Positions 37,875 through 46,129 are shown, counted from the first letter of the stretch. The stretch is 64,000 nt of DNA from Streptomyces spororaveus (GCF_016755875.1 NZ_BNED01000005.1:3982001-4046000), one strand, 5' to 3'. Translations and numbers: made by a program. The notes: generated from the letters alone by a model not told the origin.

Positions 37875-39482
37875 ATGACCGGTCGCACCTTCGGCCCACG
37901 GCCGGAACCCGGCGAGCAGCGACCCGACGACCGGCGGCCCGCCGGCTTCGGGCCACCGCCCGCACCGTTCGCTCCCCACACCCCGATCACGCCGATCACA
38001 CCGGCCGCCCCGACCACGCCGGCCGCCCCGCACTCCGGCGGCCGGTCCCGGCTGCCGCGGCCCGTGGCCGCGGTCGGCGCCCTCGCGGCGCTGCTCGCCG
38101 CACTGCTCCTCATCGGCGGCGGCGCCTACCGCCTCACGGTCCGCGGCGAGCCCGCGCAGCCCCTGGCCGGGCCCTCCGGTTCGCCCTCGGTCGACCAGGG
38201 CGACGGCAAGGGGCCCGGCGGGGGACCCGACGCCTACGACCCCAACTCCGGTATCCAGGCGGGCGAGGCCCGGGTCTGGCTGCGCGACAACCGGGCCGAG
38301 GTACCCGGGGCGGGGACCTCGCAGTACGGCCCGTGGCGGGTGGGCGACACCGTGGTCGGCGCGATCCCGACCGGTCTCACCGCCTATGCGGTGGCCGACG
38401 GCCAGGAGAAATGGACGCTTCCGCTCCAGACGCCGCTGTGCGGGGTCCCGCGCGCCCCGTCCGCCGACGGCAAACTCGTCGTGGGCCTGAAGGAGAGCGC
38501 GTCGGAGACCTCGCACTGCACCCAGCTCCAGCAGATCGACCTCACCACGGGGCGGGCCGGCTGGAAGATCCCGCTGCCGCCGGAGAACAAGTACGACAGC
38601 GCGCTGCAGTTCGAGCTGGCGATCAGCGGTGACACCGTCGCCGTCGCCCGGTCGGCCGTCATGAGCGGCTTCTCGGTCGCCGACGGCCACAAGCTCTTCG
38701 GCACGTCGAGCCCGAACGGCTGCTACCCGTACGGCTTCGCCGGGGGCTCGCGGCTGATCGGTCTGCGCCAGTGCCCCGACCCGAAGGACGCCGTCGCACG
38801 GGGACAGGCGATGGTCGAGGAGCTGGATCCGGCCACCGGCGGCGCGCGGTGGAGTTACAAGTACGCCCAGGACTGGACGGTCGGCCGGGTGCTCTCCGTC
38901 GACCCGCTGGTGATCACCGCGCACCACAAGGACAAGAAGACCTGGAACGTCACGGCGTTCGCCGCCGACGGCACGGTCCGCTCGCAGAGCTCCCCGGCCT
39001 TCGGGGTCAGCGGCCGGTGCAACGGGTTCGGCCACGCCGACGGCTTCCAGGAGTGCTACGCCGCCGCGGCCGACGCCGACACCCTCTACATCGGGGCGGG
39101 CCCGCCCGGCGCAACCCTCGACACCGACGTCACCGACCAGGTCGTCGCCGTCGACCTGAACACCGGCAAGGAGCGGTGGCGCACCGCCGGGCAGCCCAAG
39201 GGGCGCACCATGTGGCCGCTGGCGGTCGAGGAGGGCAGGGTCGTCACGTACGTCACCCCCGGCAGCGGCCGGGCGGCGTCGGTCGTCTCCCTCGCCGCGG
39301 CCGACGGGGCCTCGCAGCCGGTCCTGCAGAGCCCGGCCGCGGCCAGCGGCGCCGAGGACGTCTTCTACCCCCACGGCATCCGTATCGCGTGGACGGGCGG
39401 ACGGCTGTTCCTGCTCAACGGCCGGGTCTACAGCCCCGAGCCACGGAAGGTGAGCCGCGCGATCCTGTCCTTCGGCAAGTAG
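37875..39482 (+). CDS. Membrane-anchored PQQ-like beta-propeller protein
   Basis: This 535-residue protein has a Pro-rich cytosolic N-terminus (about 1-62), one transmembrane helix (about 64-88) and an extracytoplasmic domain. The outer domain has WD/PQQ-like repeats of the form DLxTGxxxW (QQIDLTTGRAGWKIP, VAVDLNTGKERWRTA). No PQQ-binding residues can be asserted; the domain is likely a scaffold or sensor. The start is ATG 37875. It is followed after 26 bp by another membrane-anchored protein, probably in one transcript. Confidence 0.8.
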   Translation: MTGRTFGPRPEPGEQRPDDRRPAGFGPPPAPFAPHTPITPITPAAPTTPAAPHSGGRSRLPRPVAAVGALAALLAALLLIGGGAYRLTVRGEPAQPLAGPSGSPSVDQGDGKGPGGGPDAYDPNSGIQAGEARVWLRDNRAEVPGAGTSQYGPWRVGDTVVGAIPTGLTAYAVADGQEKWTLPLQTPLCGVPRAPSADGKLVVGLKESASETSHCTQLQQIDLTTGRAGWKIPLPPENKYDSALQFELAISGDTVAVARSAVMSGFSVADGHKLFGTSSPNGCYPYGFAGGSRLIGLRQCPDPKDAVARGQAMVEELDPATGGARWSYKYAQDWTVGRVLSVDPLVITAHHKDKKTWNVTAFAADGTVRSQSSPAFGVSGRCNGFGHADGFQECYAAAADADTLYIGAGPPGATLDTDVTDQVVAVDLNTGKERWRTAGQPKGRTMWPLAVEEGRVVTYVTPGSGRAASVVSLAAADGASQPVLQSPAAASGAEDVFYPHGIRIAWTGGRLFLLNGRVYSPEPRKVSRAILSFGK

Positions 39483-39508
39483 GGCAGGCAGGTACCAGGA
39501 GGGGCACC

Positions 39509-40351
39509 GTGCAGAACCCGTACCAACAGCCGGACCAACAGCCGGACCGACAGCCGGACCGACAGCCGGACCGACCCGGCGGCCCCGCGGCCCGGATCAG
39601 CAGGAGGCGGCTCGCCGCCGGCATCTGCGCGCTGACCGCGATGGCGGTCGCGGCGGCCGCGACCGGCGTCGCACTCGGCGTCCGCGAGAACCGGCACCGC
39701 TCGGCTGCGGCCGCCGCCGCGGCCGCAGCCGACCCGACGAAGCCGCTCGTCGCGGGGTGGAAGACCGTGATCAACCCCGAACACGGCACCGCGTTCGACG
39801 TCCCGCCGGGGTGGGAGGTCCTCGAACCCCAGGTCTTCAGCGGCTATGAGGACACCAAGGACAGGGAGAAGGTCCTCATCGGGCACACGGCCCCGGCCTT
39901 CTACAAGTCCCGGTGGTGCAGCGTCGACGCGAACGGCGACGGCCAGGTCTCGGACGTCCGGCTCGGCAACGTCGGCACCAAGGGCGCCGGCGGCGCCAAG
40001 GATCCCGCCGACATCGCCGTGAAGGAGGCGCCCACCTGGGTCTACGCCGCCTACACCCAGCCGGACAAGAGCGTGGTCACGGCGGACAAGCCGGTGGCGT
40101 ACACCACGAAGTCGGGGGTCAGGGGCAGCTACGTCAGAGCGCGCTCCTCGGGCGCCAAGCGGACCGACCGCTGCGCGGGCGACGGCCAGGCCGTCGTCTT
40201 CGGCTTCAAGAACTCCCGGGGCGACCTGGTCTCCTGGGACTTCTACGGCCGCACGGGCGTCCCGGGCGCCGTCGACGACGCCCTGATCATGCGGATCCTG
40301 AGCACGGTCCGCCTGGCGGGCGACCCGAAGGACCCGGGCCCCGGGCCGTGA
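39509..40351 (+). CDS. Membrane-anchored extracytoplasmic protein with N-terminal QPDR repeats
   Basis: This 280-residue protein starts with GTG 39509 (AGGAGGGG upstream). The N-terminus has a short tandem repeat (QPDQQPDRQPDRQPDR), a transmembrane helix near residues 36-58, then an outer domain of about 200 residues with Cys pairs (SRWCSVDANGDG, KRTDRCAGDG) that may form a disulfide. A DxNxDG stretch (DANGDGQVSD) resembles a calcium-binding loop. No known family is recognised with confidence; a lipoprotein-like substrate-interaction role cannot be excluded. Confidence 0.75.
   Translation: MQNPYQQPDQQPDRQPDRQPDRPGGPAARISRRRLAAGICALTAMAVAAAATGVALGVRENRHRSAAAAAAAAADPTKPLVAGWKTVINPEHGTAFDVPPGWEVLEPQVFSGYEDTKDREKVLIGHTAPAFYKSRWCSVDANGDGQVSDVRLGNVGTKGAGGAKDPADIAVKEAPTWVYAAYTQPDKSVVTADKPVAYTTKSGVRGSYVRARSSGAKRTDRCAGDGQAVVFGFKNSRGDLVSWDFYGRTGVPGAVDDALIMRILSTVRLAGDPKDPGPGP
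39524..39571 (+). repeat. Four 12-bp tandem repeats CRACAGCCGGAC
   Basis: Four in-register 12-base units encode the QPDQ/QPDR tetrapeptide repeats in the cytosolic N-terminus of the 280-residue protein. The copy number may vary between strains by slippage. Confidence 0.85.
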
Positions 40352-40403
40352 CACCGGGGAGCTGACGGAGCCGGGCGGCCCGGCGGCGGCGACGCACGAC
40401 GCG

Positions 40404-40432
40404 TTGAATAGACGCAACGGCTAGTCTAGTGT
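40404..40432 (+). promoter_or_regulatory. Putative promoter/operator of the MFS-TetR pair
   Basis: TTGAAT (40404-40409) and TAGTGT (40427-40432) have 17-base spacing. The spacer contains an imperfect dyad TAGAC-n10-GTCTA, and GACGCAAC recurs at 40411 and 40441. It is a plausible target of the TetR regulator encoded at 41806. Confidence 0.45.
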
Positions 40433-40497
40433 CGCCATCAGACGCAACGCACCGTCACGTCTTCTCATGCCGTCCGCACGCTCCGAAAGGACAGCCC

Positions 40498-41751
40498 GTG
40501 CCGAACCGAACCGACCGCGCCGCCTCCCCGGCAGGCGCGGCGATCTCCTCCCCGCCCCGTAGCGGGATCGGGGCCGCCGTCGTGGCCTTCGCCTTCTGGA
40601 TCACCATGGCGGGGACCACGGCGCCCACCCCGCTCTACCCGCTGTACGGCAAGGCCTTCGGCTTCTCCCCGATCACCGTCACCGTGATCTTCGCCGTCTA
40701 CGCCCTCGGGGTCGTCGCCGGACTCCTCGCCTTCGGGCGCCTGTCGGACCAGATCGGGCGGCGCCCCGTACTGGTCGCGGCGACGCTGCTCTCCGTCTGC
40801 GCCGCCCTGGTCTTCCTGGCCGCCGGCAACGTGGCCGTCCTGCTCGTCGCCCGCGTGGTCTCCGGTTTCTCCGCCGCCCTCGTCACCGGCGCCGCCACCG
40901 CCTCGCTCGCGGAGCTCATCCCGCAGGGCCGCCGGGTCCGGCCCGCGACGGTCGCGCTGTTCGCCAACATGGGCGGCCTCGCCTGCGGCACCCTGCTCGC
41001 GGGGATCCTGGCCGATGCCGCGCCCTCACCGCTGCGCACACCGTGGATCGTGATGCTCGTCCTGGCGGCAGTCGGCCTCGTCGGCGTGGCCGCGTCCCGG
41101 CAGACGGCCACGCACCGCTCCGGATTCACCTTCCGGCTCCAGCCGTTGCACATCCCGTCGGAGATCCGCTCGGACTTCCTGCGTTCCGCGATGGCCGCCG
41201 GTGCGGGCTTCTCGGTGCTCGGCGTCCTCACCGCCGTCACCGGCCTGTTCCTCGGCACGGTCCTCCACGAGACCAGCCACTCGCTCACCGGGCTGGTCGT
41301 CTTCACCGCCTTCGCCTGCACCGCGCTGGGTCAGCTGCTGGTCCGCCGGATACGGCCGGGCTCCGCGCTCTCCGTCGCCTGCCTGGGGCTGATCCTCGCC
41401 GCGGCCCTGATCGCACTCGCCATGGCGATCACCTCCCTGGTCCCGCTGCTCATCGGCGCCGCCGTGAACGGTCTGGCCACCGGCATCGCCATCAGCCACG
41501 GCATCGGCGGCATCACCACCCACGGCGATCCGCAGCACCGCGGCGCGTCGGTGTCGACGTTCTTCGCGATCCTCTACTCGATGCTCGCCGTACCCGCGAT
41601 CGGCGTCGGCGTACTGATCCGCGCCACGAGCCTGCGGCCGGCCGGGGAGATCTTCAGCGCCCTGGTCGCGCTGCTCGCGCTCACCGTGCTGCTGAGCCTC
41701 GCCCGTTCCGGTGTGCCAGAATCGCGCCATTCGTACGAAAGCGAGAGGTGA
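40498..41751 (+). CDS. MFS drug-efflux-type transporter
   Basis: This 417-residue protein has twelve predicted membrane segments and the MFS motif A GRLSDQIGRRPVLV between TM2 and TM3. It probably exports small molecules by proton antiport; substrate is unknown. GTG 40498 with GAAAGGA upstream is preferred to the ORF's first ATG. It is followed directly by a TetR gene, so it may be self-regulated. It could contribute resistance to the nearby RiPP product but is not clearly part of that cluster. Confidence 0.88.
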   Translation: MPNRTDRAASPAGAAISSPPRSGIGAAVVAFAFWITMAGTTAPTPLYPLYGKAFGFSPITVTVIFAVYALGVVAGLLAFGRLSDQIGRRPVLVAATLLSVCAALVFLAAGNVAVLLVARVVSGFSAALVTGAATASLAELIPQGRRVRPATVALFANMGGLACGTLLAGILADAAPSPLRTPWIVMLVLAAVGLVGVAASRQTATHRSGFTFRLQPLHIPSEIRSDFLRSAMAAGAGFSVLGVLTAVTGLFLGTVLHETSHSLTGLVVFTAFACTALGQLLVRRIRPGSALSVACLGLILAAALIALAMAITSLVPLLIGAAVNGLATGIAISHGIGGITTHGDPQHRGASVSTFFAILYSMLAVPAIGVGVLIRATSLRPAGEIFSALVALLALTVLLSLARSGVPESRHSYESER

Positions 41752-41805
41752 GCGACCATCAGCGCCGCACGGAAGACCGAAGGCCGCCACGCCCCCTCCC
41801 CCGTC

Positions 41806-42384
41806 GTGAGCCGCACGGGTCCGCGACGCAGCGAGAGCATCCGCGTCGCGGTGCTGAACGCCGCCGACGACCTGCTGGTGGAACAGGGGTTCGCCGCGAC
41901 GACGATCGAGGGCATCGCCGCACGGGCGGGCGTCGCCAAGCAGACGATCTACCGCTGGTGGAAGTCGAAGGTCGAGATCCTGCTCGACGCCCTGACGGAC
42001 GACGCACTCGAAGGCCTGGCCTGGGCCGAGCCGGCCGGCACCGCCTCGGAGGACCTCACCGCGCATCTGCACCGCGTCGCCGACTTCTTCCAGGAGCCCG
42101 CGGGCCAGGTGCTCCAGGCACTCCTCGGTCACGCGCAGCTGGACAAGGAAGCCGCCACCGCCCTGCGCAAGGCCTTCCTACTCAAGCAGCGCGAGCGCGA
42201 TCTGGCCGGTCTGGGCGCCGTCCTCGAACGCCACACGGGAAGGACCCCGGACGCGGAGACCCTCGGCCGGCTCACCGACCTCCTGCTGGGCCCCCTCTAC
42301 TACCGCGTACTCGTCTTCGGGCAGCCGGCCGACGAGCAGCTCATCGAGTCCGCCGTGGATCTCGCCCTGAAGCTCGCGGACTGA
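41806..42384 (+). CDS. TetR family transcriptional regulator
   Basis: This 192-residue protein has an N-terminal helix-turn-helix (TTIEGIAARAGVAKQTIYRWWKSK) and a C-terminal TetR_C-like ligand domain. It probably represses the MFS gene. Start choice is uncertain: GTG 41806 has no ribosome site, whereas the same frame is open from right after the MFS stop and an ATC codon at 41758 follows GAGAGGTGA at good distance. The sequence encoded between 41758 and 41806 (SAARKTEGRHAPSPV) looks protein-like. Confidence 0.87.
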   Translation: MSRTGPRRSESIRVAVLNAADDLLVEQGFAATTIEGIAARAGVAKQTIYRWWKSKVEILLDALTDDALEGLAWAEPAGTASEDLTAHLHRVADFFQEPAGQVLQALLGHAQLDKEAATALRKAFLLKQRERDLAGLGAVLERHTGRTPDAETLGRLTDLLLGPLYYRVLVFGQPADEQLIESAVDLALKLAD

Positions 42385-42413
42385 CCGGGCGACACCGCCC
42401 GGCCGCCCGTCGG

Positions 42414-42444
42414 GCCGGTGCCGGGCGCGGACGCCGGCACCGGC
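42414..42444. terminator. Terminator between TetR and the small membrane protein gene
   Basis: Perfect 11-bp arms GCCGGTGCCGG and CCGGCACCGGC flank a nine-base loop between two convergent genes. Confidence 0.7.
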
Positions 42445-42454
42445 AGGGGCCGCA

Positions 42455-42640
42455 TCAGTAGCGCGGCTTGCGCGTGAGGATCAGTCCGCTCAGCAGGAAC
42501 ACCACGCCGATCGCACCGGCGACGACGGCGGAGGTCATCTGCGCGGGCTTGCTGCTCGCGTCGAGCACGGCGGTGACCAGCCCGGCGACGCCGCTGATGT
42601 AGCAGAAGATCGTGATGAAGATCTTGAGGTTGGGGTTCAT
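42455..42640 (-). CDS. Small two-helix membrane protein at the end of the P450-methyltransferase run
   Basis: This 61-residue protein (MNPNLKIFITIFCYISGVAG...) has two hydrophobic segments (about 6-25 and 37-55) and a basic C-terminus RKPRY. It lies 45 bp after the methyltransferase gene on the same strand. No family is recognised. Small membrane proteins at this place in peptide clusters can be immunity factors; that is speculation here. Confidence 0.65.
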   Translation of the reverse strand: MNPNLKIFITIFCYISGVAGLVTAVLDASSKPAQMTSAVVAGAIGVVFLLSGLILTRKPRY

Positions 42641-42685
42641 GGAGGGGCCTCTCGTATCAGGTCGGTTCTTGTTGTGCCGGGCTTG

Positions 42686-43510
42686 TCATGCCGCGGGGCC
42701 GGGGGAGGTTCCGGCGGCGGTGAGGCCGAGCAGCATCACCCAGGCGTCGGGGTCGGAGCGGAAGCGGTTCCACCGGTCGGCCGCGAGGGAGAGTTCGGCG
42801 AAGGACAGCACCCCGGCCGCCAGCAGGGGTTCCAGGCGCTGCGGCCCGAGATGGGGCGCGAAGGCCTCGGTCGGGTGATCGTCGTTGGTGGTGGCGAACG
42901 GGCGCAGTACGACGTCCTCGAAGCCGTCCGCGCGCAGCATCCGGGTGAGGCGGCGGCCGATCGAACGGTCACCGCCGGCCGCGCGCTGGGCGCCGGCCAC
43001 CTTGGCGTGGATGCCCGCCATCTCCGGGTAGGACGGTTCGGCGATGCCCCAGCAGGAGGTGTCCACCTCGGTGACGATCACGCGGCCGCCGGGCCTCAGC
43101 ACCCGGCGGACCTCGGTGAGCACCTTCGACGTGTCCGGGACGTGTTGCAGGACGTACCGCAGCAGGACGGTGTCGACGCTGCCCGTCTCCAGCGGAAGGT
43201 CTGCCGCGTCGGCCACGACGAGCTCGGCGCCGGTGCCCTCGGCATGGGCCAGCAGCGTTTCGTCGATGTCGACCGCGACGATCGTGAGGCCGGGGAGCGC
43301 GGCGCGCAGGCAGCGCGTGACCGCGCCCGACCCGGCCCCGAGTTCGAGCAGTGTCGACGACTCGGTGACGCCCAGCTCGCGCAGGATGCGCAGCTCTTCG
43401 GGGAAGGACAGGGCGGCCTGTGCTTCGAGGCGGGCCAGCTCGCCGGTCAGACCGCCGGTGGTGGTCCGGGCCGGATCGTACGAACCGCCCTTGAGGGTCG
43501 AGGTGTTCAC
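42686..43510 (-). CDS. SAM-dependent methyltransferase
   Basis: This 274-residue class I methyltransferase has motif I LLELGAGSGAVTR (near 53-65), motif II VAVDIDETLL, and ADLPLETGSVDTVLLRYVLQHV. Homologs include ubiquinone/menaquinone-type and secondary-metabolite methylases. GTG 43510 overlaps the P450 stop by four bases (GTGA), so both enzymes are coupled and probably act on the same substrate. Site of methylation is unknown (O-, N- or C-). Confidence 0.87.
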   Translation of the reverse strand: MNTSTLKGGSYDPARTTTGGLTGELARLEAQAALSFPEELRILRELGVTESSTLLELGAGSGAVTRCLRAALPGLTIVAVDIDETLLAHAEGTGAELVVADAADLPLETGSVDTVLLRYVLQHVPDTSKVLTEVRRVLRPGGRVIVTEVDTSCWGIAEPSYPEMAGIHAKVAGAQRAAGGDRSIGRRLTRMLRADGFEDVVLRPFATTNDDHPTEAFAPHLGPQRLEPLLAAGVLSFAELSLAADRWNRFRSDPDAWVMLLGLTAAGTSPGPAA

Positions 43511-44838
43511 CGGGTCCTCACCATCATGCTCATGCCGTGCCGGGGGCGGAGGGTGACCAGGGCTTCCGGCTCGACCGGAAAGCCCTCGACGAGTTCGAAC
43601 GCGACGGACTGCGTCAGCATGGCCAGGACGAGGGTCGCCTCGACCATCGCGAAGTGCTGGCCGACACAGATCCGGTCTCCGCCGCCGAACGGCATGTAGA
43701 GGTGGCTGGGGAGGTCGGCGTCGATGAAGCGGTCGGGGACGAACTCCTCCGGCGCATCCCAGTGGTCGGGATGACGGTGCAGCACCCACTGGCTGATGCA
43801 GATCAGGGTGCCCGGTGCGACGTCGTACCCGCCGATGACATCGGGGCCGGTCGCCCGCCGGGAGGTGAGCCACACCGGCGGGTAGAGGCGCATGGCCTCC
43901 TTGATGGCCCGCTGGCAGACGGGCAGGTCCACCAGGTCGGCGGCGGTCGGAGTACGCCCCTGGAGCACCCGGTCCACCTCCTCGCGGACCCGCGCGGCCT
44001 CCGCCGGGTTGCGGTCGAGCAGGTAGAGCGTCCAGGTCAGCGACTTCGCGGTGGTCTCGTGACCGGCCATGATGATCGTCAGTACCTGGTCGCGCAGATC
44101 GGCGTCGGAGACCTGGTGGTCGGCGCTCATCATCGCGTCCAGCAGGTTGGTGCTGCCGGCGGCGGCGCCGGTGGCCCGGCGGGAGGCGATGAGGGTACGG
44201 GTCACGGCGTCCAGGAAGGCGCGCGCCGAGGCGAATCCCTGCCGGCGCAGCGCGGTGTCCGTCGGATCGGGGTCGTCGGCCGGTACGTAGTGGCCGATGT
44301 AGCGGTTCACCGCGTCCACCGCGCGGCCGAAGCCCTCGCCGATCCCGTCGATGTCGGCGCCCAGGATCGCCCGGGTGATGATGCCCAGGGTCAGGGCTGT
44401 CAGATGGTGGTCGACCGCGATCGGGGTGTCGCCGTCCAGGGCCGGGCGCCAGCGCTCCAGCATGTTCGCGGTGGCATCGGTGACGATGCCGTCGAAGGTG
44501 CGTACCGCGCTGGGCCGGAAGGCCGGCGCGCACATCCGGCGCTGCTTCGCCCACTCCTCGCCGTCGCTGGTCAGCAGCCCGTTGCCGAGCAGTGGACGCA
44601 GCATGTGGTCGTCGGGAGTGTTCTCCTTGGTGTAGTTGGCGCCGTTCTCCTTGAGTACGTAGCGGGCCAGCTCCGGCCGGTTGAGCAGGTAGACGGTGTC
44701 GCCGTCGGCGCGGTGGCACGTGATGTCGCCGTACTCATGCGCGAGCCCGGTGACGAAGGCCAGCGGATCGTTGCGCATCCCCTGCATGTCGGCGGGGCCT
44801 TCGGGGCCGGGGGGCAGGACCAGGGTCCGTGCGGGCAT
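43507..44838 (-). CDS. Cytochrome P450 (divergent from the precursor genes)
   Basis: This 443-residue P450 has all hallmark motifs: I-helix AGHETT, ExxR in KEAMRLYPP, PERF-like FVPDRF and heme loop FGGGDRICVG with the axial Cys. It resembles bacterial class I/II P450s of CYP102/CYP110 style. ATG 44838 is supported by GGAGGTGA nine bases upstream; the long open frame beyond it crosses the repeat array. Its location next to a methyltransferase and divergent from the RiPP precursors suggests tailoring of the peptide. Redox partners are not encoded nearby. Confidence 0.9.
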   Translation of the reverse strand: MPARTLVLPPGPEGPADMQGMRNDPLAFVTGLAHEYGDITCHRADGDTVYLLNRPELARYVLKENGANYTKENTPDDHMLRPLLGNGLLTSDGEEWAKQRRMCAPAFRPSAVRTFDGIVTDATANMLERWRPALDGDTPIAVDHHLTALTLGIITRAILGADIDGIGEGFGRAVDAVNRYIGHYVPADDPDPTDTALRRQGFASARAFLDAVTRTLIASRRATGAAAGSTNLLDAMMSADHQVSDADLRDQVLTIIMAGHETTAKSLTWTLYLLDRNPAEAARVREEVDRVLQGRTPTAADLVDLPVCQRAIKEAMRLYPPVWLTSRRATGPDVIGGYDVAPGTLICISQWVLHRHPDHWDAPEEFVPDRFIDADLPSHLYMPFGGGDRICVGQHFAMVEATLVLAMLTQSVAFELVEGFPVEPEALVTLRPRHGMSMMVRTR

Positions 44839-45146
44839 GGTGGCGGTCACCTCCGTGGTGTGGCCGTTGGCTGAATGCGTACACCGAATGCGTACGCAGA
44901 ATCGTTGATACGTAGCCGAGAATGCCCGATACGTAATCCGAATACGTATACCTAGGGTCGGCAATACGCATCGATTCGCATATCCAAGGGCTTCTGCGGG
45001 GCGCAATCTATCGCACTGTTCTGGGGCTCTCAATACTTACTGGTCCGCGCCGAAGATTAAGTCTTGGCGGGGTCTTCCCCTCATGCCAAGCTTCGTTTGT
45101 CGCCAGCACAACACGGTGCGAGGCGGTACTCGAAGGAGGAGTCCAC
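44839..45146. promoter_or_regulatory. Divergent control region between P450 and precursor genes
   Basis: This 308-bp region holds no gene, and its GC content is lower than average. It contains the GAATrCGTA repeat array (44873-44971) close to the P450 start, and an inverted repeat CTTGGC/GCCAAG (45063-45090) with a nested GGGG-TCTT-CCCC stem in the probable leader of the first precursor gene. AATACTTAC near 45031 is a possible -10 region. Confidence 0.6.
44873..44971. repeat. Array of six GAATrCGTA-like repeats
   Basis: Copies are GAATGCGTAC (44873), GAATGCGTACGC (44886), GATACGTA (44907), GATACGTAATC (44928), GAATACGTATAC (44940) and AATACGCAT (44963). Start-to-start spacings are about 13, 21, 21, 12 and 23 bp, near helical multiples. 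Several are self-complementary (TGCGTACGCA). This looks like a cooperative operator array. Confidence 0.65.
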
Positions 45147-45515
45147 ATGTCGCTGGACCCGCAGCAGCGCGCTGAATTCGTCAACGCGTACACCAAGACG
45201 CTCATCACCGCCTGGTCGAGCGAGGAGTACGTGGCCCGCCTGAACTCGGAGCCGCGCGCCGCGCTGGCCGAGTCCGGTCTGAACGTCCCCGAGGACGCCG
45301 AGATCGTCATCGTCCGCACCCTCCCGGACGGCAAGCAGGACGGCAACCTGGACGTCCAGGTCTCCTTCTGGGAGCTCGGCCTGGCCACCGGCCGCTACGA
45401 GTTCCACATCCCGGAGACCCCGGTCGTGGACACCGCCGAGCTCAGCGAGGGCGACCTGTCCGACGTCGCCGCCGGTGGCAACTACTGCTGCTGCCCCTGC
45501 TCCTGCTGCACCTGA
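45147..45515 (+). CDS. TOMM/RiPP precursor peptide A with nitrile-hydratase-like leader
   Basis: This 122-residue precursor has a leader (residues 1-111) resembling the nitrile hydratase alpha subunit (NHLP family), including ALAESGLNVPEDAEIVIV at 39-56. It ends in a Gly-Gly site (110-111) typical for C39 peptidases. The short tail NYCCCPCSCCT holds the core CCCPCSCCT (114-122), with seven Cys, one Ser and one Thr. The start is ATG 45147 with strong GAAGGAGGAG. It is the first of two adjacent paralogs. YcaO and SagB enzymes in the window can convert these residues to azoles. Confidence 0.9.
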   Translation: MSLDPQQRAEFVNAYTKTLITAWSSEEYVARLNSEPRAALAESGLNVPEDAEIVIVRTLPDGKQDGNLDVQVSFWELGLATGRYEFHIPETPVVDTAELSEGDLSDVAAGGNYCCCPCSCCT

Positions 45516-45712
45516 TCCGCGGCTGCGGAGAGCCCGAGGTGGTTCGCGGCTCCGCAGGATGACGGACCCGGTGCTGTGCGCGGGCCCTCGGCCGGACAAG
45601 GCCGAGGCCCCGCGCAGCCGGCTCCGGCCACAGCATTTGGATCCTGTTCTCAGTGCCCCCCGTGCGTCCCCCGTGTACAGGGTGCCTGGAATACACAGAA
45701 AGAGAAGCCAGC

Positions 45713-46102
45713 ATGGCGATGGACGCCCAGCAGCGTACAGAATTCGTTAACGCTTACACCAAGACGCTCATCACCGCCTGGTCGAGCGATGAGTACCGCG
45801 CCCGGCTGAAGTCGGACCCGCGATCCGCCCTTGCGGAATCCGGTCTGACCCTTCCCGCGGACGCCGAAATCGTCATTGTCAGCGCCGACCCGGAGACCCA
45901 GCCGGACGGAAATCTGGACGTCCAGGTCGGTCTGTGGGAGGCGGGGCTCGCGAGCGGCCGATTCGAGTTCCACGTGCCGGACGCCCCCGTCGTCGAGACC
46001 GCCGAGCTGAGCGAGAGCGACCTCTCGGGCCTCTCCGGCGGCGGCAAGGGCGGCGGCCCGACGGTTCTCACGTGCTGCTGCCCCTGCTCCTGCTGCACCT
46101 GA
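45713..46102 (+). CDS. TOMM/RiPP precursor peptide B with nitrile-hydratase-like leader
   Basis: This 129-residue paralog of precursor A shares EFVNAYTKTLITAWSS and ALAESGL...DAEIVIV. The end contains a longer Gly-rich spacer (SGGGKGGGPTVLT) followed by the identical core CCCPCSCCT (121-129). The likely cleavage is after GGG (about residue 115), giving a product longer by PTVLT. ATG 45713 is preceded by AGAGAAG. The last 32 bases, including the stop, are identical to those of precursor A, and 35 bases near codon 15 are also identical, which suggests a recent duplication or gene conversion. Confidence 0.9.
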   Translation: MAMDAQQRTEFVNAYTKTLITAWSSDEYRARLKSDPRSALAESGLTLPADAEIVIVSADPETQPDGNLDVQVGLWEAGLASGRFEFHVPDAPVVETAELSESDLSGLSGGGKGGGPTVLTCCCPCSCCT

Positions 46103-46129
46103 TCACCGCCTCGTAAGGAGAGCACCGAA

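Noticed and set aside
40498..42384. MFS pump and TetR as part of the RiPP cluster
   Set aside because: They are separated from it by a convergent terminator and have their own promoter; linkage to the product is only positional.
44873..44971. Repeat array as plasmid-type iterons/origin
   Set aside because: No replication initiator gene or AT-rich melting region is nearby; position between divergent biosynthetic promoters fits an operator array better.
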